DNA of 64,000 nt from Pedobacter sp. ok626 (GTDB taxonomy: Bacteria > Bacteroidota > Bacteroidia > Sphingobacteriales > Sphingobacteriaceae). Below are positions 15,399-25,285 of the stretch, piece after piece. Under the pieces are notes generated by a model, which saw only the letters and a list, made by a program, of their open reading frames with translations, did not search any database and had not been told where the DNA came from. The position numbers and the translations under genes were made by a program. Position 1 is the stretch's first letter. The number at the start of each line of letters is the position of its first letter. Location of the stretch: positions 124,001 through 188,000 of the forward strand of contig NZ_FNEX01000003.1 in NCBI RefSeq assembly GCF_900100435.1, in the 5' to 3' direction.

Positions 15399-18300
15399 TT
15401 AAAATTTGAGGTTTAAACCAAATGCGACCACACGCTGCACAGGAACAGCGGTAAATAAACCGGGTTGTTCCGGATCACCCACTTCATAGTTGGTAAACGT
15501 GAACAGGTTTTGGGCGTTCATAAAAACATTTGCCCCTTTTATGTGCACCTTATTTAGCAATGCAGCAGGCAGTTGGTAAGCCAAGGATACTGTTTTTACA
15601 CGCAGGTAGGTATCGTCACCATAAGCCCCGGTTGATTGCGCAAATTTCAACGCGGTGTTTACAGCGTTGGTACCAGTGCCGGCTACAGTTGGACTGCTGT
15701 AACCGCTGGCCAATCGCTGCAGTTGGGCAACCTCTCCCGGCGCTTTCCAATAATTACCAAGTACCGCCAAAGGTTGGTTGTACATGAAACCAAGCTGGTT
15801 GCTGCCGTATATCTGAAACAGGTAATTAGGCGCATTCTGGCTCGCAAACTGGCAGAAAACATACAGACTGAATTGCTTATAGGTAAAAGTATTGCCAAAG
15901 CCACCCATATATTTTATTTCCCGGTTTGCAATGGCTACCTGATCTCCACCAGTTGCGGCCAATCCGTATGCTGGATTTGAGCTGACAGTTCCGTCTTTCT
16001 TGTAAAACTCAAAGAGCCCGGTGGTCGGGTTCACCCCTTTGTATCGATATCCATATATCGTAGAAGTTGGCTGGCCGATTTCGTACTGGTTGGCAAAGGA
16101 AGAGGATGCCAGGTTAGGGTATGAAAGTAGTTTATTACGGTTAAACGACAGATTGAAAGTGGTTCTCCAGCTAAAATCTTTCGTTTTGAGGTTGGTTGAA
16201 GATGCGGAAAATTCAAAGCCCTTGTTTTGAACAGTTGCATCTAAATTACCCAGTACTGATGATATACCAGATTGTATCGGTAATGGATAATAAACCAGCT
16301 GGTTGCTTTCCCGGTTTCTGTAATAAGTAGCATTCAAAAAAAGGCGGTTATCGAAAAAGCCGAGATCTAAGGCGATGTTCAGCGATTTTTTTGATGCCCA
16401 GCTATAGTCAGGATTGTAAAGATTAGATGGATAACTTGGTCCAATTCCCTGGTAAGTTGGCACATAAGGAATAGCTTTATATAAAGACTGATACTGGTAA
16501 GCCGCTATACCATCGGAGCCCGAATTACCGTAACTTCCAGAGATCTTACCGTAGCTCAATACAGGAAGTAATTTTTTGATAATCTTCTCTTCCGAAAAGA
16601 TCCATCCTGCGCCAATAGAGCCAAAATTACCAAACCGGTTATTAGGACCAAAATTACTTGAGCCATCGCGCCTTCCCGATAAATTAACAATGAACTTGTT
16701 ATCATAGATGTAGTTAAACCGGGCAAAAGCTGCGATGTATTTATAACTACTCGTGTTATCACTGGCCGTTACGGAAACACCGTTAATTGAGCCAAGGAAA
16801 TTGTCGTTTGAATAGCCCGTACCAGTCATGTAGGTTGAATAGGTTGGGTTCTCTTTATAAGTTGAACCTACAAGGGCAGTAAAAACACCTTTACCGATAG
16901 TCTTGTTGTAATTAATTTGTGGCTCTATATTAATAGCCTGCGCATTGTTAGTCGAAAAATTTGCTACTCTGTTAATATTTCCTGGGTTTTGTGATACTCC
17001 TGGCTCCTGAGAATTTTCGTTGGTCGTATTTCGGTTATAACCTGCATTAGCACCAATTGTTAATCCTTCAAGCAGTTTGTAGGAAATATGCAATACGGTA
17101 TTGAAATTATAATTCTGCACAGAAGTAGGCTTCAGCAGAGACGCGTAAAACTGATAGGAAGTTAAATCCACACCCTGGTAACTCCAATTTAGACTACCCG
17201 AAGGGCTCAATAAATCCGGCAAATTCGGCGAAAAGATCACACTTTGTGCACCGCCAAACCCGGCAGACTTATTCTTTCCATATCCAAAATCGGTGGTTAA
17301 ATCAATTGTCAGGCGGGAGTTATTTGAGTTATGATGCAGACTGCTGTGCAATGAATATCGTTGATTGTTAAAATCACCGGGATAGTTGTAGGTTGATTTG
17401 TTAAAGCCGGTTGAAATGAGAAAAGTATTATTAGCTGAGCCACCCGATAGGCTGGCGTGCACATCTGTATTTGAGGTATTTTGCCCATAAATAACCTTTT
17501 GCCAGTTGGTGTATTTGTTTTGATCGTAAATAGTCAAATCGGGCGCATAAGCCGTAAAATTACTGGGACTATTGCTTGGCGTAAAGCCGTCTGCAGCAAA
17601 AGCATCCTTTCTCAACTGCAGGTATTGTTCTGTATTGAGCAATTGAACGGGGCGACCAACGGAGTTAAAACTTGTGTTTACATTCACATCAAAAGTAGTG
17701 GTCCCAGGTTTTCCTTTTTTTGTTGTAATCAGGATAACGCCGTTAGCACCCTGCGAACCATATATAGAGGTTGCATCGGCATCTTTCAAAATACTAATAC
17801 TTTCAATATCTGCCGGATCTAGATTATTAAAAGGGCTAACACCTACCGCATTTGGGCTAAGGTTTGTGGAACCACCTTGTGCATTTAGAAGCGACGCAAA
17901 TTGGTTTACGTTATTATTCTGGGTAGCAAATGGAACACCATCAACTATAAATAGTGGTTGATCATAAGGTTTCTTAAGAAATAAGTTGGGATTTGTAGCA
18001 TTTAAGGTATTTTGCCCCCTTACCTGAACCAACACCTGTGAGCCTGGGATGCCGCTGGTAGAGGTTACAGCCAATCCCGGCGCCTGTCCCTGCAGTGCCA
18101 ATAAGAGATTGGATACAGGCTGCTTTTCGATATCTTTAGCCGATATGGTAGACACAGAGCCGACACTAAAACGTTTGGAATCGGTACCGTAAGCAATAAC
18201 ACGGATTTCATCTAAAGGGTTATCACTCAGTTTAAGCTTAATGAACCCTAGGTTTTCTGCGGCTTTTATTTCCTTGTCGGCATACCCAATGAATGAAATA

Positions 18301-18845
18301 ATTAAGTATGCTTTCTCATTAACCCCGCTTAATATGAAAGAACCGTCTTTATTGGTCTTAGTAAGTCCTCTCCCATTTTTTACTTTAATCGTGGCTCCGC
18401 TAAGCGGTCTTCCCTCTTCATCTGTAATGAGGCCAGTAACATTAATATCAACGAGATACTCCTTGATTTTTTCGATCAAAGATATAGGCTTCCTTTTAAC
18501 TGCAATTTTCTTCCCTTCAATTTCGTAAATAAAATTGAGCCCATTAAATGTACTATGCAAGGCTTCATCGATGGTTACATTGTGGATGCTGATGTCTATT
18601 CTTTGATCGTCTTTTATGATCTTTCCATCATAAAAGAAATCGAATCCACTTTGCTTACGAATTTCTTTCAATACCGATTTAAGCGGCATATTTTTCTGAT
18701 CTATAGTGATTCGCTGGGCAAAGGTCGAGGCTGTGACCTGCATTAGGGATGCTATCAATATCACGGCGGTTAATCGCATAATTAGCAGTATTTTATGGCA
18801 TAGCCTATTGGGCATACCAAGTTTCTTAGTATAATTTTTATACAT
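15399..18845 (-). CDS. SusC/RagA TonB-linked outer-membrane transporter (with STN domain)
   Basis: A TonB-dependent barrel of about 1148 residues from the preferred start at 18845 (MYKNYTKKLG, matching the start of the paralog at 31430); an upstream Met lies at 18896. Order: signal anchor (TAVILIASLMQVTASTFAQ), STN/secretin domain (about 45-115) that talks to FecR, carboxypeptidase-like beta domain (VTGLITDEEGRPLSGATIKV), plug (VRGQNTLNATN; PLFIVDGVPF; ILKDADATSIYGSQGANGVI), then the barrel ending VVAFGLNLKF with the terminal Phe. It imports ligand captured by SusD using TonB energy and, through STN-FecR-sigma, reports ligand presence to its own promoter. Confidence 0.95.
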   Translation of the reverse strand: MYKNYTKKLGMPNRLCHKILLIMRLTAVILIASLMQVTASTFAQRITIDQKNMPLKSVLKEIRKQSGFDFFYDGKIIKDDQRIDISIHNVTIDEALHSTFNGLNFIYEIEGKKIAVKRKPISLIEKIKEYLVDINVTGLITDEEGRPLSGATIKVKNGRGLTKTNKDGSFILSGVNEKAYLIISFIGYADKEIKAAENLGFIKLKLSDNPLDEIRVIAYGTDSKRFSVGSVSTISAKDIEKQPVSNLLLALQGQAPGLAVTSTSGIPGSQVLVQVRGQNTLNATNPNLFLKKPYDQPLFIVDGVPFATQNNNVNQFASLLNAQGGSTNLSPNAVGVSPFNNLDPADIESISILKDADATSIYGSQGANGVILITTKKGKPGTTTFDVNVNTSFNSVGRPVQLLNTEQYLQLRKDAFAADGFTPSNSPSNFTAYAPDLTIYDQNKYTNWQKVIYGQNTSNTDVHASLSGGSANNTFLISTGFNKSTYNYPGDFNNQRYSLHSSLHHNSNNSRLTIDLTTDFGYGKNKSAGFGGAQSVIFSPNLPDLLSPSGSLNWSYQGVDLTSYQFYASLLKPTSVQNYNFNTVLHISYKLLEGLTIGANAGYNRNTTNENSQEPGVSQNPGNINRVANFSTNNAQAINIEPQINYNKTIGKGVFTALVGSTYKENPTYSTYMTGTGYSNDNFLGSINGVSVTASDNTSSYKYIAAFARFNYIYDNKFIVNLSGRRDGSSNFGPNNRFGNFGSIGAGWIFSEEKIIKKLLPVLSYGKISGSYGNSGSDGIAAYQYQSLYKAIPYVPTYQGIGPSYPSNLYNPDYSWASKKSLNIALDLGFFDNRLFLNATYYRNRESNQLVYYPLPIQSGISSVLGNLDATVQNKGFEFSASSTNLKTKDFSWRTTFNLSFNRNKLLSYPNLASSSFANQYEIGQPTSTIYGYRYKGVNPTTGLFEFYKKDGTVSSNPAYGLAATGGDQVAIANREIKYMGGFGNTFTYKQFSLYVFCQFASQNAPNYLFQIYGSNQLGFMYNQPLAVLGNYWKAPGEVAQLQRLASGYSSPTVAGTGTNAVNTALKFAQSTGAYGDDTYLRVKTVSLAYQLPAALLNKVHIKGANVFMNAQNLFTFTNYEVGDPEQPGLFTAVPVQRVVAFGLNLKF

Positions 18846-18940
18846 TTGTTTAAGTTGGTTTATGCAGAATGCCTGAACTTTCGACGGAGAAGGCAACTGC
18901 TGTTTCTAGTTGATAATTATATTAGCTTGAGCCAAATACG

Positions 18941-18965
18941 ACCAGGTCTTACTTTAAGGCCTGGT
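18941..18965. other. Stem-loop between FecR and SusC genes
   Basis: ACCAGG (18941-18946) and CCTGGT (18960-18965) flank a 13-base loop. On the plus strand the stem is followed by a T-run (18967-18973), but no plus-strand gene ends here. On the minus strand it lies in the SusC leader, where it could limit read-through from the FecR gene. Confidence 0.4.
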
Positions 18966-19040
18966 TATTTTTTTGTAGTTTTTTAGTTCATATTCCTTTC
19001 CATAATTTTGTAAATTACCCTATCTATTCAGTAGAAATCA

Positions 19041-20213
19041 TTATTTGTAAACGAATACTTTACGACCATCAACTTTGAACCGAACCAATCCTGAAGACTC
19101 AATTACGTTTAAAATTGAAGATAAGTTACTTTGGCGCGACACCCAGCCTCCCGCTTCCATATCATCAGTAATTGAGGGATCATAAATGACCTCTACATTA
19201 TACCATCTGGCAATTTTTCGCATAGCAACTTTAAAGTTGACTTTATCCAAATTGAAGTCGCCATTTTTCCAATCCGTTACAGTTTCCAGATTGACAAGAT
19301 TTACAGTAATTGCACCGCTTCTATTAATCGCCTGTTCGCCTGGTTTGATAATCTTCTGAGTGCCCCCAGAAATTATCTTAACCGAACCTTCCATTAAAGT
19401 AGTGGCAATTCCAGGTTCATCGTTATAGCTATTTACGTTAAAATGAGTACCCAATACTTCAACTTCTTGGTTATCAGTTTGCACAATGAAGGGATGAGCT
19501 TTATCCTTGAAAATCTCGAAATATGCTTCTCCCTGGAGTTTTACCTTGCGAAGTCCCTGCTTATTTAAAGAGGCACTGTAACTCAAACTTGAGGCTGCAT
19601 TTATCCATACTTTTGATTTATCCGGCAAGGTCAGCATATAGGTTTCGCCTTTGGCTGTGGTTAAAGTATTGATCTTATCTGATGCACCAGAATTTCCTTT
19701 CACTTGATAGACAACCTGTCCATCTGCAGTTTTATTAATACTAATTCCTGCTTCATTAGCCAGTTCTCCATTCTGTGCATCTTCCAGACTAATCTTTTTA
19801 CCATCGGCAAGCGTCAATGTAGCCCCTACTTTACCTGGCGCGATATCACTTACCTGTGCAATTGATTCAGTATCTTTAGTTTTATTATTGTTAAAAATGA
19901 GATATGTTCCTGCAATAATGATGGCAGCTGCAGCGGCGATACCAGCCAAACGAGGCCAAATTTTAAAGCCGGCTTTTTTCTTGACATCCTGATCAGTATC
20001 AAGAACAGCCTCAAACATGCGATTTCGCTGCCGTTCCGAAAAGAATTCCACATCCTCAGCAGCAGCATTTTTCCAATACACTTCCATTAACTCATGCACC
20101 TGATTCTTATTGAGATCATCTTCGACGATGTTTAAAAACTCATTAGACTCTTCAGGTGTTGCCAGCCCTTTATAATACTGCTCAAATAAATAATTAAATC
20201 TAGTGTCTTGCAT
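19041..20213 (-). CDS. FecR-family anti-sigma factor
   Basis: A single-pass inner-membrane protein of 390 residues from the preferred Met at 20213 (MQDTRFNYLF); a Met at 20234 is also possible. The N-terminal cytosolic part (about 1-85) binds the ECF sigma factor; a transmembrane helix follows (LAGIAAAAAIIIAGTYLIF). The periplasmic FecR domain is typical: TTAKGETYMLTLPDKSKVWINAASSL, LQGEAYFEIFKDKAHPFIV, VEVLGTHFNVNSYND, and a C-terminal STN-like domain (LDKVNFKVAMRKIARWYNVEVIYD) that should touch the SusC signalling domain. It lies 75 bases after the sigma gene. Confidence 0.92.
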   Translation of the reverse strand: MQDTRFNYLFEQYYKGLATPEESNEFLNIVEDDLNKNQVHELMEVYWKNAAAEDVEFFSERQRNRMFEAVLDTDQDVKKKAGFKIWPRLAGIAAAAAIIIAGTYLIFNNNKTKDTESIAQVSDIAPGKVGATLTLADGKKISLEDAQNGELANEAGISINKTADGQVVYQVKGNSGASDKINTLTTAKGETYMLTLPDKSKVWINAASSLSYSASLNKQGLRKVKLQGEAYFEIFKDKAHPFIVQTDNQEVEVLGTHFNVNSYNDEPGIATTLMEGSVKIISGGTQKIIKPGEQAINRSGAITVNLVNLETVTDWKNGDFNLDKVNFKVAMRKIARWYNVEVIYDPSITDDMEAGGWVSRQSNLSSILNVIESSGLVRFKVDGRKVFVYK

Positions 20214-20309
20214 AGTGTTTCTTAGGGTATTCAAAATCCCTATTTAAGCTAAAGACCGGAACACCCCCTAAAAAGGGTCAGTGCAGATCATGAAATTTTA
20301 AAATAATTA

Positions 20310-20909
20310 TTAAGATAGGATTAATGTAGTCATTAAAACGCCTACAATAGCCAGATTCAGCTTTGAACTGAGTTCTGCTGCAATGAATTTATTCGCATAT
20401 TGGATGTGCTTTTTTACCGTCACAGGTGAGATTTTTAAGGCCTGGGCAATTTCTTCGTATTTCATACGCTCATCCCGACTCATCAAATACACTTTCTGCG
20501 CCTGAGGTGGCAATTTCTCTATCGCCTGCTCTACCAGTTCACGGTACCTCTCGGATAAGGTATCCGGATTTTCATTGTTTTGCTGATCATTAATCCGATG
20601 GCTCAGGCGATCTATGAAATTTCGTTCTGTAGCCTTCTTTTGCATTTCATTGTAAGTATGGTTTCTGCAAAGAATAAATAAGTAATTACTGAAATTCTTC
20701 ACTTCAACCAGGAATTCTCTTTTTAGCCAGACTTTAATAAAAGTATCCTGAACGATTTCTTCTGCAACGGCAATAGAACCAGTCAATTGATATACATATT
20801 TACCCAAATTGTGATAGTAGCTCTCAAACAAAACCCTAAATGCATGCTCATCCCCACTGGCAATTTTTGCCAGTAATTCACGCTCTTCCGGAATGGGTTT
20901 GATTGTCAT
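20310..20909 (-). CDS. ECF RNA polymerase sigma factor (FecI-like)
   Basis: A 199-residue sigma-70 family protein. Region 2: KIASGDEHAFRVLFESYY, then GSIAVAEEIVQDTFIKVW (promoter melting and -10 contact). Region 4: IEKLPPQAQKVYLMSRDERMKYEEIAQALKISPVTVKKHI (-35 recognition helix-turn-helix). It heads the first SusCD locus and should direct transcription of SusC onward once FecR is triggered. The end (LAIVGVLMTTLILS) is hydrophobic, a feature of some Bacteroidota ECF factors. Confidence 0.92.
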   Translation of the reverse strand: MTIKPIPEERELLAKIASGDEHAFRVLFESYYHNLGKYVYQLTGSIAVAEEIVQDTFIKVWLKREFLVEVKNFSNYLFILCRNHTYNEMQKKATERNFIDRLSHRINDQQNNENPDTLSERYRELVEQAIEKLPPQAQKVYLMSRDERMKYEEIAQALKISPVTVKKHIQYANKFIAAELSSKLNLAIVGVLMTTLILS

Positions 20910-21091
20910 AATGTGCTATGCCTGTACAAAATTATAGATAAATCTGGCCAATAATAAGTAAAAATTGGCAGATAAGACCTTTCTCGTCTCACATACCTAT
21001 AAACCTAAATTTTATATTTTCTTCCTTTTAACATTATAAATGCCGTTATTAGTATAACAAAGCACAACCTAGTATTAATCTGTATTTCAGT

Positions 21092-21682
21092 ATGAAGAAA
21101 GCTCTCGTGTTTTTTTGGCTAATATTTTTGTTCTCTGTTATTGGATATCTCTTTTGGTACAACGACCTCATTTACAGATTGCCAACTCCCATCCCTAAAG
21201 ACTACAAATCAGTTGAGACTGGTAGTTTGATCGTTAATGACGCTTTGAACAATAAGCATGGCAAACCTATTTTTCTGCATTTTTTTAATCCAGACTGCCC
21301 CTGTTCGCGCTTTAACATAAAGCACTTCCAATCACTGGTTAAAGAATATGGCAACCGTGTTGATTTTAGAGTAGTGGTATTGAGTCCGAAAACTTTTACC
21401 CAAGAAAGCATCCAAAATAAGTTTGATCTCCAAATCCCTATCCTATTTGATAAAGCCCTTGCCACAGCTTGTGGTGTGTATTCTACACCTCAGGCAGTTT
21501 TATTAGATCAGGCTCAACATTTATATTATAGAGGGAACTACAACACCACTCGTTATTGTACAGACGAAAAAACCAGCTTCGCAAAAATAGCGCTGAAGGG
21601 TTTGTTGCAAAAACAAACTGATCTGGTTTTCGGTAGCGCAGCATTAAAATCCTATGGTTGTACTCTGCCTGATTGTAAATAA
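21092..21682 (+). CDS. Membrane-anchored thioredoxin-like protein (CPCS motif)
   Basis: A 196-residue protein with one N-terminal membrane helix (ALVFFWLIFLFSVIGYLFWY), so the soluble part faces the periplasm. A thioredoxin-like fold follows: GKPIFLHFFNPDCPCSRFNIKHFQSLV, a CxC-S rather than CxxC active site, and the cis-proline segment GVYSTPQAVLLDQ. The YGCTLPDC end adds a second cysteine pair. It precedes the hybrid kinase by 19 bases and is probably co-transcribed with it, so it may condition or report redox state to that kinase; this is inference. Confidence 0.75.
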   Translation: MKKALVFFWLIFLFSVIGYLFWYNDLIYRLPTPIPKDYKSVETGSLIVNDALNNKHGKPIFLHFFNPDCPCSRFNIKHFQSLVKEYGNRVDFRVVVLSPKTFTQESIQNKFDLQIPILFDKALATACGVYSTPQAVLLDQAQHLYYRGNYNTTRYCTDEKTSFAKIALKGLLQKQTDLVFGSAALKSYGCTLPDCK

Positions 21683-21701
21683 TTATTGAATGATTTAAGT
21701 A

Positions 21702-23972
21702 ATGACACCAACCAATCGCATAGCTATTTCTGATAACCAAAACCGTTTACTTTTCTTGGGCATTAAGCAAAGAACAGATCGTTTAATGAACTATTTTTTA
21801 TGGGGATACTTCATCGTAGGGCTAATCTTTGCCCAATTTTATGATACCTGGCTAATTGCATTTTGCGTAGGCGGTCTCTCTTTGCTGGCTTATTATTCTG
21901 CGAAATATTTTTTGCCCTCATCCAATCTTTATCAATACGTTTTAAGTGCAGTGCTGGGCATTTTTATGGCACAGTATATTTACCAGATGCATGGATTATT
22001 CGAAATGCATTTCTTTGCCTTTATTGGTAGCATACTGCTCATCACCTATGAGAAATGGAAATTACAGCTACCTATATTGATTGTGGTGATGGTTCATCAT
22101 GCGGTATTTGGTTATTTGCAGAATAGTGGGGTAAACGATATCTATTTTACACGCCTGGATAATTTTGATTTGCAGACTTTTATCATCCATATATTGCTGG
22201 CCGACATGATCTTTTTTATCTGTGGATTATGGGCCTACTTGCTAAGAAAATCTAATGAAAGGCACGTTGTCCAGACCTTAGAAATGGCCGAACTACAAAA
22301 AGAAGCTCAACTATCACAGGTTCGGAAGCAGAATGAAGAAGTATTGGAAAAAGCAAACGAGAAGCTTAAGCTAACTAATCTAGAATTGGAAAAGGCCAGA
22401 GCTGAAGCCGATCGGGCCAACCAGGCCAAAAGCATCTTTCTGGCTACCATGAGTCATGAGATCCGCACCCCGATGAATGGCGTAATGGGAATGGCGATGC
22501 TTTTAAAGGAAACTGACCTGAACAAAGAGCAGTATATGTTTGCGGATGTGATTGCGAATAGCGGCGAAGCATTGATTAATGTGATCAACGATGTACTGGA
22601 CTTTTCTAAAATAGAATCTGGCCATATGGAATTGGAGGCTGAAGATTTTAATTTGCGTAAATGTATTGAAGATGTCCTTGATATATTTGCAATTAAATCT
22701 GCTGAGCTTCAGTTGGATTTGGTTTATCATATTGAAGAAGATGTTCCTTTGCAAATTGTTGGTGATCAGCTACGGTTGAGGCAGGTATTGATCAATTTGG
22801 TTGGAAATGCCATGAAATTTACTGAACAGGGTGAGGTTTTTGTAGCGGTTTCTATGGGGAGTACTTTAGGAAATGGACAGTTCGAGCTCAAATTTGCCGT
22901 ACGTGACACAGGTATTGGAATAGCAGCTGATAAATTGGATAATTTATTTAACGCTTTTTCGCAATTGGATTCTTCTACAACCCGTAAGTATGGGGGTTCT
23001 GGTTTGGGCCTCGCCATCTCAGAAAAGCTTGTCAAGCTTATGGCCGGCGAAATTAAGGTAGAGAGTAAGCTGGATCAGGGATCGATTTTTTCATTTACAG
23101 TGCATACGCAAATTGGGACTAAGGTACTGTTGCCATACCCCAATTATAGCATGACTGAACATGCTGGCAAAAAGGTAATCGTTGTTGATGATAATGCTAC
23201 AACCCGGAGCATTTTAAGTAAGCAGCTTGAATATTGGAACTTACAACCTATATCGGCCAGCTCGGCTAAAGAGGCATTGTCAATACTATCGTTCGATCCG
23301 GCAATTGAATTAGTAATTACAGATATGCAAATGCCTGGAATGGACGGTGTAATGCTGGCCAATTTGATTAAGCAACGCTACCCATTTATTCCAATCCTTT
23401 TGCTGAGTTCTATTGGCGAAGAATTTGAAGAGCGTCAACGTGGTTTGTTCTATTCGGTCATGACAAAGCCTATCCGCCAGCATGTCCTTAGTAAACAAGT
23501 CTCCAATGCATTGCAAACAAGAAAGTATGCAGAAACAGAAGAAGAGGTATTTCGTAAGAAAATGTCTGCTGATTTTGCAACAAATCACCCTTGCGAATTG
23601 CTGGTAGCAGAGGATAAATTAATAAACCAATTGGTAATTGTTAATATTCTTGATCGATTGGGCTATAAACCCGACCTGGTGAAAAATGGAAAAGAGGCCA
23701 TTGAAGCTGTTAATAAAAAAGACTATGACATTATCTTAATGGATATGCAAATGCCGGTAATGGACGGCTTAGAGGCAACTCGCCTGATCAGAAAAAAGCA
23801 ATCGAAACAGCCGGTTATTATTGCGCTAACAGCCAATACACTAAAAGGTGATGAACAAGATTGCTTAGACGCTGGGATGGACGATTATATTGGTAAACCT
23901 ATTCGTTTGGAAGACTTGATGGATAAGATTGAAAAATGGCTTAAGTCCGGTAATAGAGCAAATAGTTTATAA
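21702..23972 (+). CDS. Hybrid sensor histidine kinase with two receiver domains
   Basis: A 756-residue integral membrane kinase. Residues about 30-182 form a multi-pass sensor (5-6 helices, with [12 protein letters not shown] and a VMVHHAVFG motif resembling MASE-like 7TM sensors). A coiled coil (about 185-245) leads to HisKA ([18 protein letters not shown], phospho-acceptor H252) and HATPase_c ([35 protein letters not shown]). The first receiver holds [12 protein letters not shown] and the second [12 protein letters not shown], each with the acceptor Asp. No DNA-binding output is present, so a separate phosphotransfer partner or internal relay is expected. It lies between the two SusCD loci on the opposite strand. 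Confidence 0.92.
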   Translation: MTPTNRIAISDNQNRLLFLGIKQRTDRLMNYFLWGYFIVGLIFAQFYDTWLIAFCVGGLSLLAYYSAKYFLPSSNLYQYVLSAVLGIFMAQYIYQMHGLFEMHFFAFIGSILLITYEKWKLQLPILIVVMVHHAVFGYLQNSGVNDIYFTRLDNFDLQTFIIHILLADMIFFICGLWAYLLRKSNERHVVQTLEMAELQKEAQLSQVRKQNEEVLEKANEKLKLTNLELEKARAEADRANQAKSIFLATMSHEIRTPMNGVMGMAMLLKETDLNKEQYMFADVIANSGEALINVINDVLDFSKIESGHMELEAEDFNLRKCIEDVLDIFAIKSAELQLDLVYHIEEDVPLQIVGDQLRLRQVLINLVGNAMKFTEQGEVFVAVSMGSTLGNGQFELKFAVRDTGIGIAADKLDNLFNAFSQLDSSTTRKYGGSGLGLAISEKLVKLMAGEIKVESKLDQGSIFSFTVHTQIGTKVLLPYPNYSMTEHAGKKVIVVDDNATTRSILSKQLEYWNLQPISASSAKEALSILSFDPAIELVITDMQMPGMDGVMLANLIKQRYPFIPILLLSSIGEEFEERQRGLFYSVMTKPIRQHVLSKQVSNALQTRKYAETEEEVFRKKMSADFATNHPCELLVAEDKLINQLVIVNILDRLGYKPDLVKNGKEAIEAVNKKDYDIILMDMQMPVMDGLEATRLIRKKQSKQPVIIALTANTLKGDEQDCLDAGMDDYIGKPIRLEDLMDKIEKWLKSGNRANSL

Positions 23973-24028
23973 TTTTCATTAAAATTCCAGCTATTGCTCA
24001 GATGTATTATAAATACAACAAAACATGC

Positions 24029-24054
24029 GCCCACTGGCGGTTGGGCCAGCGGGC
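24029..24054. terminator. GC-rich hairpin between convergent genes
   Basis: GCCCACTGGC and GCCAGCGGGC form a 10-position stem with one A/C mismatch around a GGTTGG loop. It lies between the convergent ends of the hybrid kinase (23972) and the TlpA-like gene (24095). There is no T-run, so it may terminate weakly or be a folded intergenic element. Confidence 0.45.
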
Positions 24055-24094
24055 TATGACAATTAAAAACTGTTACTAAATATTGTTCAGATGA

Positions 24095-25252
24095 CTACTT
24101 CTTTATAGGCGACAAATTAAATATTTCCTTCATTTTTTTGTTTAAGGCCTCACCCTTTAAATTTCTCCCAATGATTTTACCTGTTTTATCCAAAAAGAAA
24201 TTCTGGGGAATCCTATTTATACCATATAACATCGCAACTTCGTTCTTCCCCCCCTTCAAATCAGAAACATTTGTCCATATCAACCCATCTTTTTGAATAG
24301 CAGCTAACCAGTCTTTTTTTCCTTTCTCATCATCTAATGAAACACCAAGGATTTCCAGGCCTTTTTCATGGTATTTATTATAGGCTTTAACCACCGCAGG
24401 ATTTTCTGTACGACACGGACCACACCATGAAGCCCAAAAGTCAACCAGCACATATTTCCCTTTGAAGTCCGATAGTTTTACAGGCTTACCATCCGGGTCG
24501 TTTTGTGTAAATTCCGGAGCCATTTCACCTATTGATGTATTTTTCATTATCGCTAAACTTTTGGCGTACTTTTTACCAGTAATTGTATTTTTCACATCGG
24601 AAGACAATGAATTAAACAATGGTGAGAATTCCGAATAATTAGGAACCTCACCATTAAGAATTATTGTTGTTGCCAGGCTCTTTAATGCAATTAGACTTAT
24701 AAATCCATTAGGATTTGCATAGATACAATCTATGTACATCTGCTTTTTTTCATTAGTAATTTCTTTATATGTCGTCACAAAATCAGCCATAAGAATACTA
24801 TCTATCTCCTTCTGACCGGGATGCATTAATCTCCATTCCGAATAATAGGTTTGCAATTTCTGTTCATTAAGTCTTAGCCCCCTTTCTAGCTTTTCATTAG
24901 CTGCATTGACTTTTGAACCTTCAATTGCTGCATTGCTTAATGAATCGGGACTATTAATATTGATTAGTCCCGATTCCAGGTAAAAATCTAAATGTTGAAG
25001 AGCGGGGGTTCGTATGCCAGTGCCTTTAGAATTGATAAAAAGTGATGCCTTAACTGGATCAGTGACTACACCTTTAAATTCAAATTGACCATCTTTTAGG
25101 AGAGTTGAATCAACATCAGTATTTCCGCGAAGGAGATAAACTTTTGCAGGAGCATTCAAATTACCTATTTTTCCTTTTAACGTGTAACTTAAATTTTGAG
25201 CTAGTAATGATATAGGAAACATCAGTATTAAAACGATGATTTTTTTTTTCAT
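24095..25252 (-). CDS. TlpA-like thioredoxin with DUF4369-type N-terminus
   Basis: A 385-residue exported protein (signal peptide ending SLLAQN). DUF4369-like N-terminal domain (SYTLKGKIGNLNAPAKVYLL), a helical linker, then the thioredoxin domain VKLSDFKGKYVLVDFWASWCGPCRTENPAVVKAY (CGPC) and a cis-proline stretch NRIPQNFFLDKTG. It is very similar along its whole length to the upstream gene at 25286, so the pair is a tandem duplication. It is the last gene of the second SusCD locus. Confidence 0.85.
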   Translation of the reverse strand: MKKKIIVLILMFPISLLAQNLSYTLKGKIGNLNAPAKVYLLRGNTDVDSTLLKDGQFEFKGVVTDPVKASLFINSKGTGIRTPALQHLDFYLESGLININSPDSLSNAAIEGSKVNAANEKLERGLRLNEQKLQTYYSEWRLMHPGQKEIDSILMADFVTTYKEITNEKKQMYIDCIYANPNGFISLIALKSLATTIILNGEVPNYSEFSPLFNSLSSDVKNTITGKKYAKSLAIMKNTSIGEMAPEFTQNDPDGKPVKLSDFKGKYVLVDFWASWCGPCRTENPAVVKAYNKYHEKGLEILGVSLDDEKGKKDWLAAIQKDGLIWTNVSDLKGGKNEVAMLYGINRIPQNFFLDKTGKIIGRNLKGEALNKKMKEIFNLSPIKK

Positions 25253-25285
25253 TTTTTTGATTATTTAATAATAGTTAAAAATGGT